The position numbers and the translations under genes were made by a program. A model generated the notes under the pieces. That model saw only the letters and a program-made list of their open reading frames with translations, was not told where the DNA came from and searched no databases. Of a stretch of DNA of 64,000 nt, positions 9,174-19,500 are shown one piece after another. The stretch's first letter is position 1. The number at the start of each line of letters is the position of its first letter. Location of the stretch: NCBI RefSeq assembly GCF_014837055.1, contig NZ_JACSPQ010000002.1:1-64000 (forward strand). Reading direction: 5' to 3'. Source of the DNA: Phocaeicola faecium. GTDB taxonomy: Bacteria > Bacteroidota > Bacteroidia > Bacteroidales > Bacteroidaceae.

Positions 9174-9500
9174 ATGAATATGGATAACGAACAGAAATTA
9201 AAAATAGAGGAAAAGATAATCGAGATGCTGAAGACGGTATACGACCCGGAAATCCCTGTCAACGTATACGATTTAGGTCTTATCTACAAAATAGACTTGC
9301 AAGACGACGGTGAACTGGTTATCGACATGACGCTGACCGCTCCCAACTGTCCGGCGGCAGATTTCATCATGGAAGACATCCGCCAACGGGTAGAATCAGT
9401 AGATGGAGTAAAGTCGGCACAAGTCAATCTGGTATTTGAGCCCGAATGGGACAAAGACATGATGACCGAAGAAGCAAAGCTGGAGTTAGGTTTCTTATAA
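9174..9500 (+). CDS. MIP18/DUF59-family Fe-S cluster assembly protein
   Basis: A 108-residue small acidic protein of the MIP18 (DUF59, SufT/PaaD-like) family, which helps mature iron-sulfur proteins. Signature stretches are VYDPEIPVNVYDLGLIYKI and MTLTAPNCPAADFI, the latter holding the conserved cysteine. A second ATG six bases in (MDNEQ) is an equally possible start. It is followed after 23 bases by lpxH, with which it probably forms an operon. Confidence 0.9.
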   Translation: MNMDNEQKLKIEEKIIEMLKTVYDPEIPVNVYDLGLIYKIDLQDDGELVIDMTLTAPNCPAADFIMEDIRQRVESVDGVKSAQVNLVFEPEWDKDMMTEEAKLELGFL

Positions 9501-9523
9501 CGACTAAAAGCAGGAAGGTATTT

Positions 9524-10288
9524 ATGAAAAACGTATATTTTCTTTCGGACGCCCATTTGGGTTCGCGGGCCATTCCGCACAGCCGTACGCAAGAACGCAG
9601 GCTGGTGAATTTTTTAGACAGCATCAAGCATAAGGCGGCAGCCGTCTATCTGTTGGGTGATATGTTCGACTTCTGGTACGAATTTAAACTGGTAGTACCG
9701 AAAGGATATACGCGCTTCCTCGGCAAAGTGTCTGAACTGACGGACATGGGCGTAGAGGTACATTTCTTTATCGGCAATCATGACATCTGGTGCGGCGATT
9801 ACTTGGAAAAAGAGTGCGGGATGATAATCCACCGTGAGCCGCTGACTTGTGAGATTTACGGCAAAGAGTTTTTCCTTGCCCACGGCGACGGACTGGGCGA
9901 TGACGACCGCAAGTTCCGCTTCCTGCGTACGATATTCCACAGCCATACTTTACAGCGCCTGTTCTCTACCCTTCATCCGCGCTGGAGCATCGAATTTGGT
10001 CTGGAGTGGGCTAAGCACAGTCGTCTGAAACGTGAGAACGGGAAAGAGCCCCCCTATATGGGAGAAGACCGCGAGCCTTTGGTCTTGTTCACAAAAGATT
10101 ACCTGAAAAACCATCCCACCATTAATTATTTCATTTACGGTCATCGCCACATCATGCTCGACCTGATGCTGAACCGTACCACCCGCATGATGATTCTCGG
10201 CGACTGGATTCATGAATTTTCTTACGCCGTATTCGATGGCGAAAACATGTTCCTCGAACAGTATATCGAAGGAGAAACGATATTGTAG
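9524..10288 (+). CDS. lpxH: UDP-2,3-diacylglucosamine diphosphatase
   Basis: A calcineurin-like phosphoesterase of lipid A synthesis that releases lipid X from UDP-2,3-diacylglucosamine at the inner face of the cytoplasmic membrane. Metal-binding motifs are in order: FLSDAHLG (D-x-H), LGDMFDFW (GD), FIGNHD (GNHD), HGDGLG and YGHRHI (GHxH). I place the start at the ATG at 9524 (MKNVYFLSD), preceded by AGGAAGG; the reading frame extends to 9446, but that part overlaps the upstream gene and lies outside the family. The protein is 254 residues, as expected. Confidence 0.92.
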   Translation: MKNVYFLSDAHLGSRAIPHSRTQERRLVNFLDSIKHKAAAVYLLGDMFDFWYEFKLVVPKGYTRFLGKVSELTDMGVEVHFFIGNHDIWCGDYLEKECGMIIHREPLTCEIYGKEFFLAHGDGLGDDDRKFRFLRTIFHSHTLQRLFSTLHPRWSIEFGLEWAKHSRLKRENGKEPPYMGEDREPLVLFTKDYLKNHPTINYFIYGHRHIMLDLMLNRTTRMMILGDWIHEFSYAVFDGENMFLEQYIEGETIL

Positions 10289-10422
10289 ATTTCCCGACAG
10301 AGACAGGCGTTTTAACCATTTCTGAAAAACAGTTGGTGTGTATGAACATAAAGAGAAACAATGTTGTTTTACAAAAAATATGATGTTGTAATTGCAAATG
10401 TTTTAACCGGAAATGTTTATTT

Positions 10423-10812
10423 ATGAAGACTAAAATTTTATTGATGTTGGCAGTCATCCTGTCATCAGCAGCCTTATCTTCGTGTATGACCATCTTTTCA
10501 AACTCCCGTCAAACAGTCACTTTTATGGGCGAAGATGGAACCAGAATCTACGACGGAACGAATAATGTAAAGCTGTCGGAAATAAAAGACGGAGGCGTAA
10601 CGACCGTGAAACTGAAAAAGAAACTGTCAGACAAAATAATGATAGCCAAGAAAGAAGGTTATAAAAACACTCCGTTTATCATCGAATCCCAATTCAACCC
10701 GAAAGCCCTGTGGAATATCTTGTTCTGGCCGGGCTTCCTCATCGATTTGGGTACGGGAAAGATTAACAAATACGACCCTGTGATCTATAATATCGAAATG
10801 GAAAAAGAGTAA
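10423..10812 (+). CDS. Small lipoprotein with a PEGA-like region
   Basis: A 129-residue protein with a lipoprotein signal peptide ending LSSC at Cys21. The mature part has two beta-rich stretches (TVTFMGEDGTRIYDGT and a lysine-rich TTVKLKKKLSDKIMIAKKEGY) that recall PEGA-type surface domains, then a hydrophobic ALWNILFWPGFLIDLGTG segment near residues 88-105. Its function is unknown. No neighbour suggests a partner; the next gene begins 526 bases away. Confidence 0.75.
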   Translation: MKTKILLMLAVILSSAALSSCMTIFSNSRQTVTFMGEDGTRIYDGTNNVKLSEIKDGGVTTVKLKKKLSDKIMIAKKEGYKNTPFIIESQFNPKALWNILFWPGFLIDLGTGKINKYDPVIYNIEMEKE

Positions 10813-10985
10813 AAATACTGCGGTAAGTCTTGTTCAAATCATGCGGATAAGTTCTTCTATTTTATTCGGACAACCGCTCCATGCATCAGATAGTATCTTT
10901 TCAAGTTCTGAAATGAGGTCCGGTAAGAATTAAAATAGAGATTTATCAATATAAATATCTTATATTGCCGTTTAATTTAATACGT

Positions 10986-11033
10986 AAAGTCTGCGGACAG
11001 TTGCAAAAAATCAGCAAACTGTCCGCAGACTTT
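10986..11033. terminator. Strong bidirectional hairpin
   Basis: Seventeen-base perfect arms (AAAGTCTGCGGACAGTT / AACTGTCCGCAGACTTT) around a 14-base loop, T-rich on the plus side. It isolates the Sus locus from upstream transcription. Confidence 0.85.
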
Positions 11034-11227
11034 GTTTTACCTTGAATTTTATTGTAAATTCAGTTAATGTTTTTTGCTGCTTCTCTTAGGAAAAATCGGC
11101 AAAGCATCAATTCTTATTCTCAGTAAAACTTCTCTAAAACCTCGTTCTATATGCTTATAGAGCCATTTGAACGATTTTTATATGTTTCTTGCTTATTTTT
11201 TGTTAAAGTATATGTATTGTATTTTAC

Positions 11228-11235
11228 TATATTTG
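11228..11235 (+). promoter_or_regulatory. -7 box of the Sus-like operon
   Basis: TATATTTG matches TAnnTTTG. A TTTG at 11199-11202 is 25 bases upstream, longer than the usual spacer. The leader to susC would be about 100 bases. Confidence 0.55.
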
Positions 11236-11338
11236 TGCCCGTAAGTTAATTTCTCAATTCATAGATTAATAAAGTTGAAAGAAGAGGAAGTTAACTTCTT
11301 GAGAACTATTATCCTTAATTTTAAAACTGAGAAAAACA

Positions 11339-14300
11339 ATGAAATCAGATTCACTACGAAAAAATCCGAAATGGATTAACTGGATGGTATGCACAGGTTT
11401 CATGGTACTCTCTCCAATTCATTCGATGGCAACGAATTCCGTTTCGGAAATTCAAGTTAGTCAGCAGCAACAGGTAATTAAAGGAATTGTTGTTGATGAG
11501 GCAGGAGAAGGTATAATCGGTGCAAACGTGATGGTTGAAGGTACAAAAATGGGTACAATTACCGACTTCGACGGTCGCTTTTCTTTATCTATTCCAAAAG
11601 GAAGTAAGATCAAAGTTTCTTTCATTGGGTATAAAGACCAAATTGTCAGTCGTTTTAGCGCAGGTAAAGAACTGAGAATTGTAATGGAAGATGATTCGCA
11701 GTTATTGAGCGAGGTAGAAGTGGTGGCATACGGTTCGCAAAAGAAAGTGTCGGTTACAGGAGCCATTTCATCTATGAAAGGAGAAGATTTGTTGAAAACA
11801 CCTGCTGCTTCTCTTTCCAACATTTTATCGGGACAGGTTACCGGTATTTCTTCTGTACAATACTCAGGCGAGCCGGGAGCCGATGCTGCTGATTTGTATG
11901 TGCGCGGTATCGCTACGTGGAACAATGCTGCTCCGTTGATTCAGGTAGATGGAGTAGAACGTGATTTTTCACAAATCGATCCGAACGAGGTAGAAAGTAT
12001 TACTGTATTGAAAGATGCTTCGGCTACGGCTGTATTTGGTGTGCGTGGTGCGAATGGTGTTATCCTTATTACTACCAAACGCGGTTCAGAGGGTAAAGCC
12101 AAGATTTCGTTTTCTACTTCGGCAGGTGTTAATCTGATGACTAAACAGTTGAAGTTTGCCAATTCATATCAGTATGCTTCCTATTATAATGATATGATGG
12201 TGAACGATGGAGGTGTGCCGACGTTCTCTGAAGAACAACTTATAAAATTCCGTGACCATACTGATCCTATTCTTTATCCGGATATAAATTGGTTGGATTA
12301 TTGTATGAATGATGCTTCATTTCAATCACAACACAATATAAATATTACTGGTGGAACAGACCGTATGCGTTATTTCGTTTCGGCAGGTATGTTTACTCAA
12401 GATGGTATGTTTAAGCAGCTTGCAGCTTCTGATGATTTTAACTTCAATTACAAACGATATAATTATCGTGCCAATTTAGACTTTGATGCAACGAAAACCA
12501 CGTTGATTTCAGTAAATATCGGTGGGCGTATTGAGACTAAACGTACTCCAGAATCGGGAGAAGATCAGAACCAGTTATTTAGAAAACTGTATTGGGCTGT
12601 TCCGTTTGCGGGAGCCGGAATAGTTGATGGAAAACGTATCGTATCTAACAGCGATTATTTGCCGTTTACGGGGGTAGATGGATTGGATTCCTATTACGGA
12701 AAAGGTTTCCGTACTACTACTACCAATGTGTTGAATATTGACTTGATGTTAGACCAAAAGTTGGATTTTATAACGAAAGGACTTTCATTTAAAATCAAAG
12801 GTTCATATAATACAAGTTATTGGACGCAGAAAGTGGCAAGTTCTTCTATTGCGACTTATACACCCGTTATTCAAGATGATGGCTCGATAGCGTATCGTAA
12901 GAATGGTTCAGACTCTCAGTTATCGTATAGCAGAAATACCAACGGGGAAGGAAAGTCACGTGACTGGTATATGGAAGTTGCGTTGAACTATAACCGAAAA
13001 TTCGGCGATCATAATGTGACCGGACTTTTATTATATAACCAATCAAAACGTTATTATCCCGGTGGAACTTACGATGATATCCCTTCGGCATACGTAGGCT
13101 TTGTAGGACGTGTAACGTATGATTGGAAAACACGTTACATGGCTGAGTTTAACGCTGGTTATAACGGTTCTGAAAATTTTGCACCGGGTAAGCGATATGG
13201 TTTCTTTCCGGCAGGTTCTATCGGCTGGATTGTCAGTGAAGAATCTTTCTTTAAACCGATAAAGAAAGTCATTAATTATTTAAAATTACGAGCTTCCGTG
13301 GGTATGGTAGGTAATGATAATAACGGAAACAACCGTTTCCTTTACTTGCCCGATGCCTATGTATTAGGAGGCGACGGCTATTATTTCGGTTCGAATGCTA
13401 CAAGCGCGCAGCCCGGAGCTTACGAGGCAACCAAATCGAATATGGATGTAACTTGGGAAAAAGCTGTTAAACAGAATTACGGTATTGATTTTTCTATGTT
13501 TCATGAAAAATTAGGAGTTTCGGTTGATTATTTTATTGAAAAACGCCGCGATATTCTTACGCAACCCGATTACATGCCGGGTATTTTGGGTATGACGCTT
13601 CCTATCATGAATATTGGTAAAACTGAAAATAAGGGTTATGAAGTGCAGTTGAAATGGAATGACAAAATAGGTAACGACTTCCGTTATTGGGCAAACTTTA
13701 ACCTTTCATTTGCGCGTAATAAGATTGTTTATAAAAATGAAGTCGACCAAAACGAACCGTGGATGTACGAAACCGGACGTACTATCGGTTCTCGTTCTAT
13801 TTACAAATTCTGGGGATTCTACGATGAAACAGCAGATGCTCGATACCAAAAAGAATTCGGTATTCCTATTGCCGATCACGGTTTGTCTCTGAAACCGGGT
13901 GATGCCGTATTCGTTGATTTAAATAAAGATGGTGTTATTGACGGTGACGATTCTACACGTGATTTGAGTTTTACCGATACACCGGAATATACAGCCGGAT
14001 TAAATCTTGGGTTTAGTTGGAAAGGATGGGATTTCTCTGCACAATTTACCGGAGCATGGAACGTTGACCGTCTGTTATCTGAGTTCCGCCAACCGTTGGG
14101 TGATACCCAAAATAAGGGATTGTTACTCTATCAGTATGAGAACACATGGCGTTCATCTGCCGATACTTATACAGCAAAATTCCCGCGCATATCAAAAGCG
14201 GCACAGGCAAATAACTATCGTGGTTCCGATCTGTATTTGTGTAATGCCAGTTATTTGCGCCTGAAGAGTTTGGAAGTTGGTTATAATTTCAGTCTGCCAT

Positions 14301-14464
14301 TTATGAAAAAACTGAAAATGGACCAATGTCGTTTGTATGTAAGCGCTTACAATCTGTTTACGATAACCGATTTTATGTGGGGTGATCCGGAATCACGCCA
14401 GAGTGACCGTCCGAATTATCCGCTTACCCGTGTTATCAATGTTGGTCTGAAATTAGGATTCTAA
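11339..14464 (+). CDS. SusC-family TonB-dependent outer-membrane transporter (first pair)
   Basis: A 1041-residue SusC/RagA protein that imports oligosaccharides across the outer membrane with TonB energy. After a signal peptide come a carboxypeptidase-D-like regulatory domain (about residues 46-115: IKGIVVDEAGEGIIGANV and ITDFDGRFSL), a TonB-box region near EVEVVAYGSQKK, a plug domain (SVTGAISSMKG to GANGVILITTKRG) and a long beta-barrel ending NVGLKLGF. The length is standard. It is the first gene of the locus and is followed after 22 bases by its SusD partner. The substrate cannot be read directly; the locus GH16 suggests a beta-glucan. Confidence 0.95.
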   Translation: MKSDSLRKNPKWINWMVCTGFMVLSPIHSMATNSVSEIQVSQQQQVIKGIVVDEAGEGIIGANVMVEGTKMGTITDFDGRFSLSIPKGSKIKVSFIGYKDQIVSRFSAGKELRIVMEDDSQLLSEVEVVAYGSQKKVSVTGAISSMKGEDLLKTPAASLSNILSGQVTGISSVQYSGEPGADAADLYVRGIATWNNAAPLIQVDGVERDFSQIDPNEVESITVLKDASATAVFGVRGANGVILITTKRGSEGKAKISFSTSAGVNLMTKQLKFANSYQYASYYNDMMVNDGGVPTFSEEQLIKFRDHTDPILYPDINWLDYCMNDASFQSQHNINITGGTDRMRYFVSAGMFTQDGMFKQLAASDDFNFNYKRYNYRANLDFDATKTTLISVNIGGRIETKRTPESGEDQNQLFRKLYWAVPFAGAGIVDGKRIVSNSDYLPFTGVDGLDSYYGKGFRTTTTNVLNIDLMLDQKLDFITKGLSFKIKGSYNTSYWTQKVASSSIATYTPVIQDDGSIAYRKNGSDSQLSYSRNTNGEGKSRDWYMEVALNYNRKFGDHNVTGLLLYNQSKRYYPGGTYDDIPSAYVGFVGRVTYDWKTRYMAEFNAGYNGSENFAPGKRYGFFPAGSIGWIVSEESFFKPIKKVINYLKLRASVGMVGNDNNGNNRFLYLPDAYVLGGDGYYFGSNATSAQPGAYEATKSNMDVTWEKAVKQNYGIDFSMFHEKLGVSVDYFIEKRRDILTQPDYMPGILGMTLPIMNIGKTENKGYEVQLKWNDKIGNDFRYWANFNLSFARNKIVYKNEVDQNEPWMYETGRTIGSRSIYKFWGFYDETADARYQKEFGIPIADHGLSLKPGDAVFVDLNKDGVIDGDDSTRDLSFTDTPEYTAGLNLGFSWKGWDFSAQFTGAWNVDRLLSEFRQPLGDTQNKGLLLYQYENTWRSSADTYTAKFPRISKAAQANNYRGSDLYLCNASYLRLKSLEVGYNFSLPFMKKLKMDQCRLYVSAYNLFTITDFMWGDPESRQSDRPNYPLTRVINVGLKLGF

Positions 14465-14486
14465 ATACTTAAATTTACATATAACT

Positions 14487-16379
14487 ATGAAACATTTAAC
14501 AAAGTGGTTTATAACGGCATTTGTAGGGGCTGTAACAGCTACGTCATGTGTCGATGAAATAAAGTTCGGCGACAGTTTCTTGGAGAAAGCTCCGAGTGTT
14601 GCCGTTACTCAAGATTCTATTTTCGGGAAGGCGGAATACGCCCGTCGCTTCTTGTGGACAACTTATAGCAAATTATATTACGGGTTAGCTACAAACTGGA
14701 ATGATGTGGATGGAAAGATGAATACCGGTATGTTCGAGTGTTTGTCCGACTGCTTTCATAGCCATAATTCGTGGGATGGATTGAATAGACATTATTATCC
14801 CGGTACCTATACGGCTGTAACTGAAGATAATACTTCGGAAACTCGGTTTAGCTTTACGAAAGAAGAAACATGGGAGTGTATTCGTGCGGCGTGGATCTTT
14901 ATTGAAAATGTTGACCGCGTACCCGATATGGATGAAATGGAGAAAGAACGTTTAAAAGCTGAAGCTAAAGTTATCATAGCTTCTCGTTATTTTGATATGT
15001 TCCGTCATTTTGGCGGATTGCCTATCGTTGAACAGGCTTTTGCGGCAGAAAACGATTATCAGGTTCCTCGCGGTACGGTAGAAGAAACGGTCAACTTTAT
15101 GGTCAAGTTACTTGATGAGGCTGCATCCGTTCTTCCGTGGGATTTGACAGACGATGGCGAGTCTAACTGGCAAGGAAGAATGACTCAGGCGTCGGCTATG
15201 GGTTTGAAATGTAAGATTCTTCTTTTTGCGGCAAGTCCCTTATTTAACGATGACGAACCTTATTGTACAGAGCCTCCTCAGGAGGCGGTTACCGGACACA
15301 TGGTGTGGTATGGTGGCTATAAGCCTGAATTGTGGCAACAGTGTTTAAAGGCTTGCGAGGACTTTTTCGATATGCTTGCGCAAAAAGGGCATTACGAATT
15401 GTTTCAACCTACGGGAACTACGTGTGACGATTATCGTGCGGCTTTCAATACGGCTTATTTCACACGAAATAACACTGAGTTGCTGATCTCTACCCGTATC
15501 ATCGGTAAATATAATTGGGACTGGTGGTATTACTGGGGCGACTGGGTTCCCAATGGAGGATACACACCTACGTTGGAGTACATGGAAATGTTCCCGATGA
15601 GCGATGGTACACCGTTCGACTTTGACAAGGCGGTAGCCGAAAACAACATGTTCTTTGAAGATAATGATTATAACAAACCTACCCGCGACCCGCGTCTTTA
15701 TGAAACCATCTTGGTAAACGGTGCTAAATGGAGTAACGGGCGTAGTATTGAATTATGGGCAGGTGGAGGCGATAATGCGAACAGTACTTCTACCGAAACC
15801 GGACAATACGCTACAGGATTCGGGCTTTATAAATTTTATAAAGAAGGAAAAGGTAGTTTGGCTGGGAATTTCTTGGAATGGCCTTACCTGCGCTTGGCGG
15901 AAATGTACTTAATCTATGCTGAGGCTTTGATGAAAAACAACCGGATAGACGATGCAATCAAGCAAGTCGACATCGTTCGCGCTCGTGTAGGGTTGAAAGG
16001 GCTGGTAGCATCGAATCCCGGAAAAGACATGAGAAATACCGATAACCTGATGGAAGCCATACTGAACGAACGGGCTTGCGAATTAGGACTGGAAGATGTA
16101 CGTTTCTTTGATATGATTCGCAACAAGCGTGCTGATTTGTTCGAACGTCCGTTGCATGGATTGCTGATAGAACGTGCCGATGGAGGCAGTGGTTCATGGT
16201 TTGATAAACCGGATTCGGAGAGAGGGGAATTTCCGACTCAGTTCAAATATACTCCTTTCCAAATATCCAATGCCGGACGTTCATGGTGGAATGGATTTAA
16301 TCCGAAATGGTACTTGGCTGCATTCCCGGTAAAAGAAGTAAATAAAGGATATGGATTAGTTCAAAATCCCGGTTGGTAA
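14487..16379 (+). CDS. SusD-family glycan-binding lipoprotein (first pair)
   Basis: A 630-residue SusD/RagB lipoprotein, the lid of the upstream SusC transporter. The signal peptide ends TATSC with lipid-bearing Cys21, followed by acidic residues (VDEIKFGD) that fit surface export. The TPR-like core and the C-terminal SusD signature (RLAEMYLIYAEALMKNN, and NERACELGLEDVRFFDMIRNK) are clear. It is somewhat longer than average, with a Trp/Tyr-rich insert around residues 335-355 (NWDWWYYWGDWVPNGG) that could form a sugar-stacking platform. It is likely cotranscribed with the upstream susC. Confidence 0.94.
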   Translation: MKHLTKWFITAFVGAVTATSCVDEIKFGDSFLEKAPSVAVTQDSIFGKAEYARRFLWTTYSKLYYGLATNWNDVDGKMNTGMFECLSDCFHSHNSWDGLNRHYYPGTYTAVTEDNTSETRFSFTKEETWECIRAAWIFIENVDRVPDMDEMEKERLKAEAKVIIASRYFDMFRHFGGLPIVEQAFAAENDYQVPRGTVEETVNFMVKLLDEAASVLPWDLTDDGESNWQGRMTQASAMGLKCKILLFAASPLFNDDEPYCTEPPQEAVTGHMVWYGGYKPELWQQCLKACEDFFDMLAQKGHYELFQPTGTTCDDYRAAFNTAYFTRNNTELLISTRIIGKYNWDWWYYWGDWVPNGGYTPTLEYMEMFPMSDGTPFDFDKAVAENNMFFEDNDYNKPTRDPRLYETILVNGAKWSNGRSIELWAGGGDNANSTSTETGQYATGFGLYKFYKEGKGSLAGNFLEWPYLRLAEMYLIYAEALMKNNRIDDAIKQVDIVRARVGLKGLVASNPGKDMRNTDNLMEAILNERACELGLEDVRFFDMIRNKRADLFERPLHGLLIERADGGSGSWFDKPDSERGEFPTQFKYTPFQISNAGRSWWNGFNPKWYLAAFPVKEVNKGYGLVQNPGW

Positions 16380-16400
16380 TATAACGGCTTGCCCATTAAA

Positions 16401-16486
16401 AATACATGCGGTAGCGTTACCCGTTTCTATGGGTAGTGTTCAAGCATCTATGCGGTAGCGTAATCTATTTCTATGGGTAAGATTTT
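16401..16486. repeat. 22-bp-phased palindrome element, copy 3
   Basis: Decamers start at 16405, 16427, 16449 and 16471, exactly 22 bases apart: CATGCGGTAG, CTATGGGTAG, TATGCGGTAG, CTATGGGTAA. It sits inside the Sus locus, between the first susD and the second susC, where no promoter box was found. Confidence 0.9.
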
Positions 16487-16541
16487 TGAGACCGATTTTT
16501 ATGATTTAAGAATTGTCTAAGTTACTAAAAAACAGAAAACA

Positions 16542-19500
16542 ATGAAGAAAAAGATATTGGCTTTGACTATGCTGGCATACATGGGTGTGCAAGTTATGGC
16601 TCAAGAAGAGAATAATATTACCGGCATGATACTTGACAGAGCCGGAAATCCTGTTTCGGGAGCGGCTGTCAGTATCGTCGGACAACCCGGTAGTTTGGTG
16701 TCAACAGACGCTACGGGTAAATTTGAAATTTCAGCGGCAAAGGATGATAAACTTCAAATTCTGACGCCTTATGATGCTACGAAAACAGTAGATGTAGAGC
16801 CCGGAAAAACCATGATAATTGTTATGGATTTGTCATCAGAGAAGGTGAACTATGGGTTCGGGTTGAATCAGACTTTCGCCGAATCAACGGGAGCTGTTTC
16901 AACTGTTTACAGTAATAAAATAGATAACCGTTCTTCGTATACGTTGGGAAATTCGATGTACGGAAACGTAGCAGGATTAACAACCCTTCAGAAGACTGGG
17001 GTAATGTGGGAACAGATACCTTCGATGTTTATTCGCGGACAGAAAACGCTAAATGGGAATAATGGCATCTTGATTGTGGTCGATGGATTGGAACGAGACA
17101 ATGCATATAATGTGTTACGTTACCTGAATCCTGAAGAAGTAGAGTCAGTAAGTGTTTTGCGCGATGCTGCTGCCATTGCGCTGTATGGCTATAAAGGTGT
17201 AAACGGAGTATTGAATATCGTTACGAAGCGGGGAAAATACAAATCGAGGGAAATCAGTTTCTCGTATGATCACGGTTTTACTTACCAGAACCGTTTGCCC
17301 GAAATGGCGGATGCCTATACTTATGCACGTGCCATGAACGAGGCGTTGGCGAACGACGGCAGGTCGCCACGTTATACACGGGACGAACTGAATGCTTTTA
17401 AAAGCGGTAAATACCCGTATTATTACCCTAACGTAAACTGGTGGGATGAGGTATACAGAGATCGTGGAAAATCCGATATTGCTACGCTTACTTTCCGTGG
17501 AGGAGCTTCAAAGATACGTTATTTTACGATGTTGAATTTGCAGAATGGACGGGGATTTATAAACAATGCTAATTCGAATGAAGGCTTTTCAACACAAGAA
17601 AAATACTCAAAGGCTAATCTTCGCAGCAATTTGGACATTGATTTGACTCCGAAGACCAAACTTCAAGTTAACATAATGGGTACGTTGAATGAGTTCAGCC
17701 GTCCCGGTCTTGGTTCAGATGATTTGATAGGAAAACTTTATACCACTCCTGCTGCGGCATTTCCCATTCGTACGGAAAGCGGTTTGTGGGGAGGTAACAC
17801 CACATGGACAGGATGGGCAAACCCTGTAGCTTTGACACAAGGCAGAGGCTACTCAAAAGGGCATACGCTTGGCCTATGGGCAGATATGACTTTAAGGCAG
17901 GATTTGTCTTCCATTACTGAAGGTTTGGGTGCATCTTTCCGTATGGGATATGATAATGTGGCATCTTATTGGGAAGATCATACGATGGAGTATCGATACG
18001 GAAGTACGTCGGTTACCGGATGGGAAAACGGAGAACCTTCTTCGTTTGCTGACTATGAAGCTGGAAAGGATACAGAAATGGCAGGTGGCAGTAAATTAGA
18101 CTGGCAGTATCGTTCGTTTAATTTCATGGCAAATGTAGATTGGACTCGCCAGTTTGGAGACCATAAAATCTATACCACGTTGATGTATACTTATAAATAC
18201 GATAATAACGTTAATATAAACTCTACTTTATACCATTGTAACTGGTCATGGTATACTCACTATGGCTTTAATAACCGTTATTTCTTGGATTTTGCTTTGG
18301 TCGCTTCGGCTTCTAATTTGTTGGAAACAGGTAATCAATGGCATGTTTCACCTACTGTTGGTTTAGCATGGAATCTGACAAACGAAGATTTTATGAAAGA
18401 TGTTTCATGGTTGAATTTCTTGAAACTGCGTGGTTCGTTCGGAATCATTAACACTGACAATATTCCTTATAACGGTTATTGGAACACTACTATGAACGGA
18501 AGTGGAGGAGGATATCCTATTCAGGATGATTTCGGAAACGGAGGAGCTTGGCAAGAAGGTCAGCTTCCTTCATTGGGCGGAACTACAGAAAAAGGATATA
18601 AGTATAATGTCGGAATTGATGCTACTTTGTTTAATGGACTTACTTTGATGGTTGACGGATTCTACGAAAGACGCCAAGATATATGGGTATATACTGGCGG
18701 TAATGTTTCATCAATACTGGGAGCAACGTCTTCTTATGCGAATGCAGGTATAGTTGACAGCAAAGGTGTTGAAGTTGGTGTTGATTATACGAAGCGATTC
18801 GGAGATTTCCGCTTGAATTTGGGAGGTAACTTCAGTTTTACTAAAAACATTATCAAAGAACAATTGGAAGAGCCGAAAGCTTACGACTATTTGTATAGTA
18901 CGGGAAAACCTGTCGGACAAATATTCGGATATCAAGCCGTTGGTTACTTTATAGATCAAGCAGATATTGATAACAGTCCCGAACAGCAATTTGGTGCGGT
19001 AAGTCCGGGCGATGTTAAGTATAAAGACCAAAATGGTGACGGTGTGATTAATGAGTTTGACCAAGTTGCTTTGGGATATAATTCCAGTGTACCCGAAATT
19101 TATTATGGTTTCAGCATCGGTGCAGAATGGAAAGGAATAGGTTTCAATGTTGATTTTCAAGGATTGGGAAATTATACGTCTTGGACAACGCTGAGTGGAC
19201 TTTACCGTCCGCTGACTAATGGCAATACAATTTCCAATTACTATTATGCCAACCGTTGGACACCTGAAACCCCGAATGCACGTTATCCTCGTTTGTCTAC
19301 TGAAACGGTTCAGAATAATAACCAAAACAGTTCCGTATGGCTTGAAAACGGTGCATTCTTAAAGTTGCGTAACTGTGAGGTATATTACAAATTGCCTCAT
19401 TCGCTTATTAGTAAATGGCATTTGAATACGGCAAAAGTATACGTAAGAGGAGTTGACTTATTCTGTTGGGATCATATCAACGAAATAGACCCGGAATCAC

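Larger units (their letters stand above)
10813..11338. other. Gene-free stretch before the Sus locus
   Basis: It holds a strong hairpin at 10986-11033 and the susC -7 box at 11228. On the minus strand 10834-10929 is open for 31 codons (ending ELEKILSDAWSGCPNKIEEL plus a short tail) with no start codon, and may be a gene remnant. Nothing else was recognised. Confidence 0.5.

Noticed and set aside
9446-9523. N-terminal extension of lpxH
   Set aside because: Overlaps the end of the MIP18-family gene and precedes the family start MKNVYFLSD.
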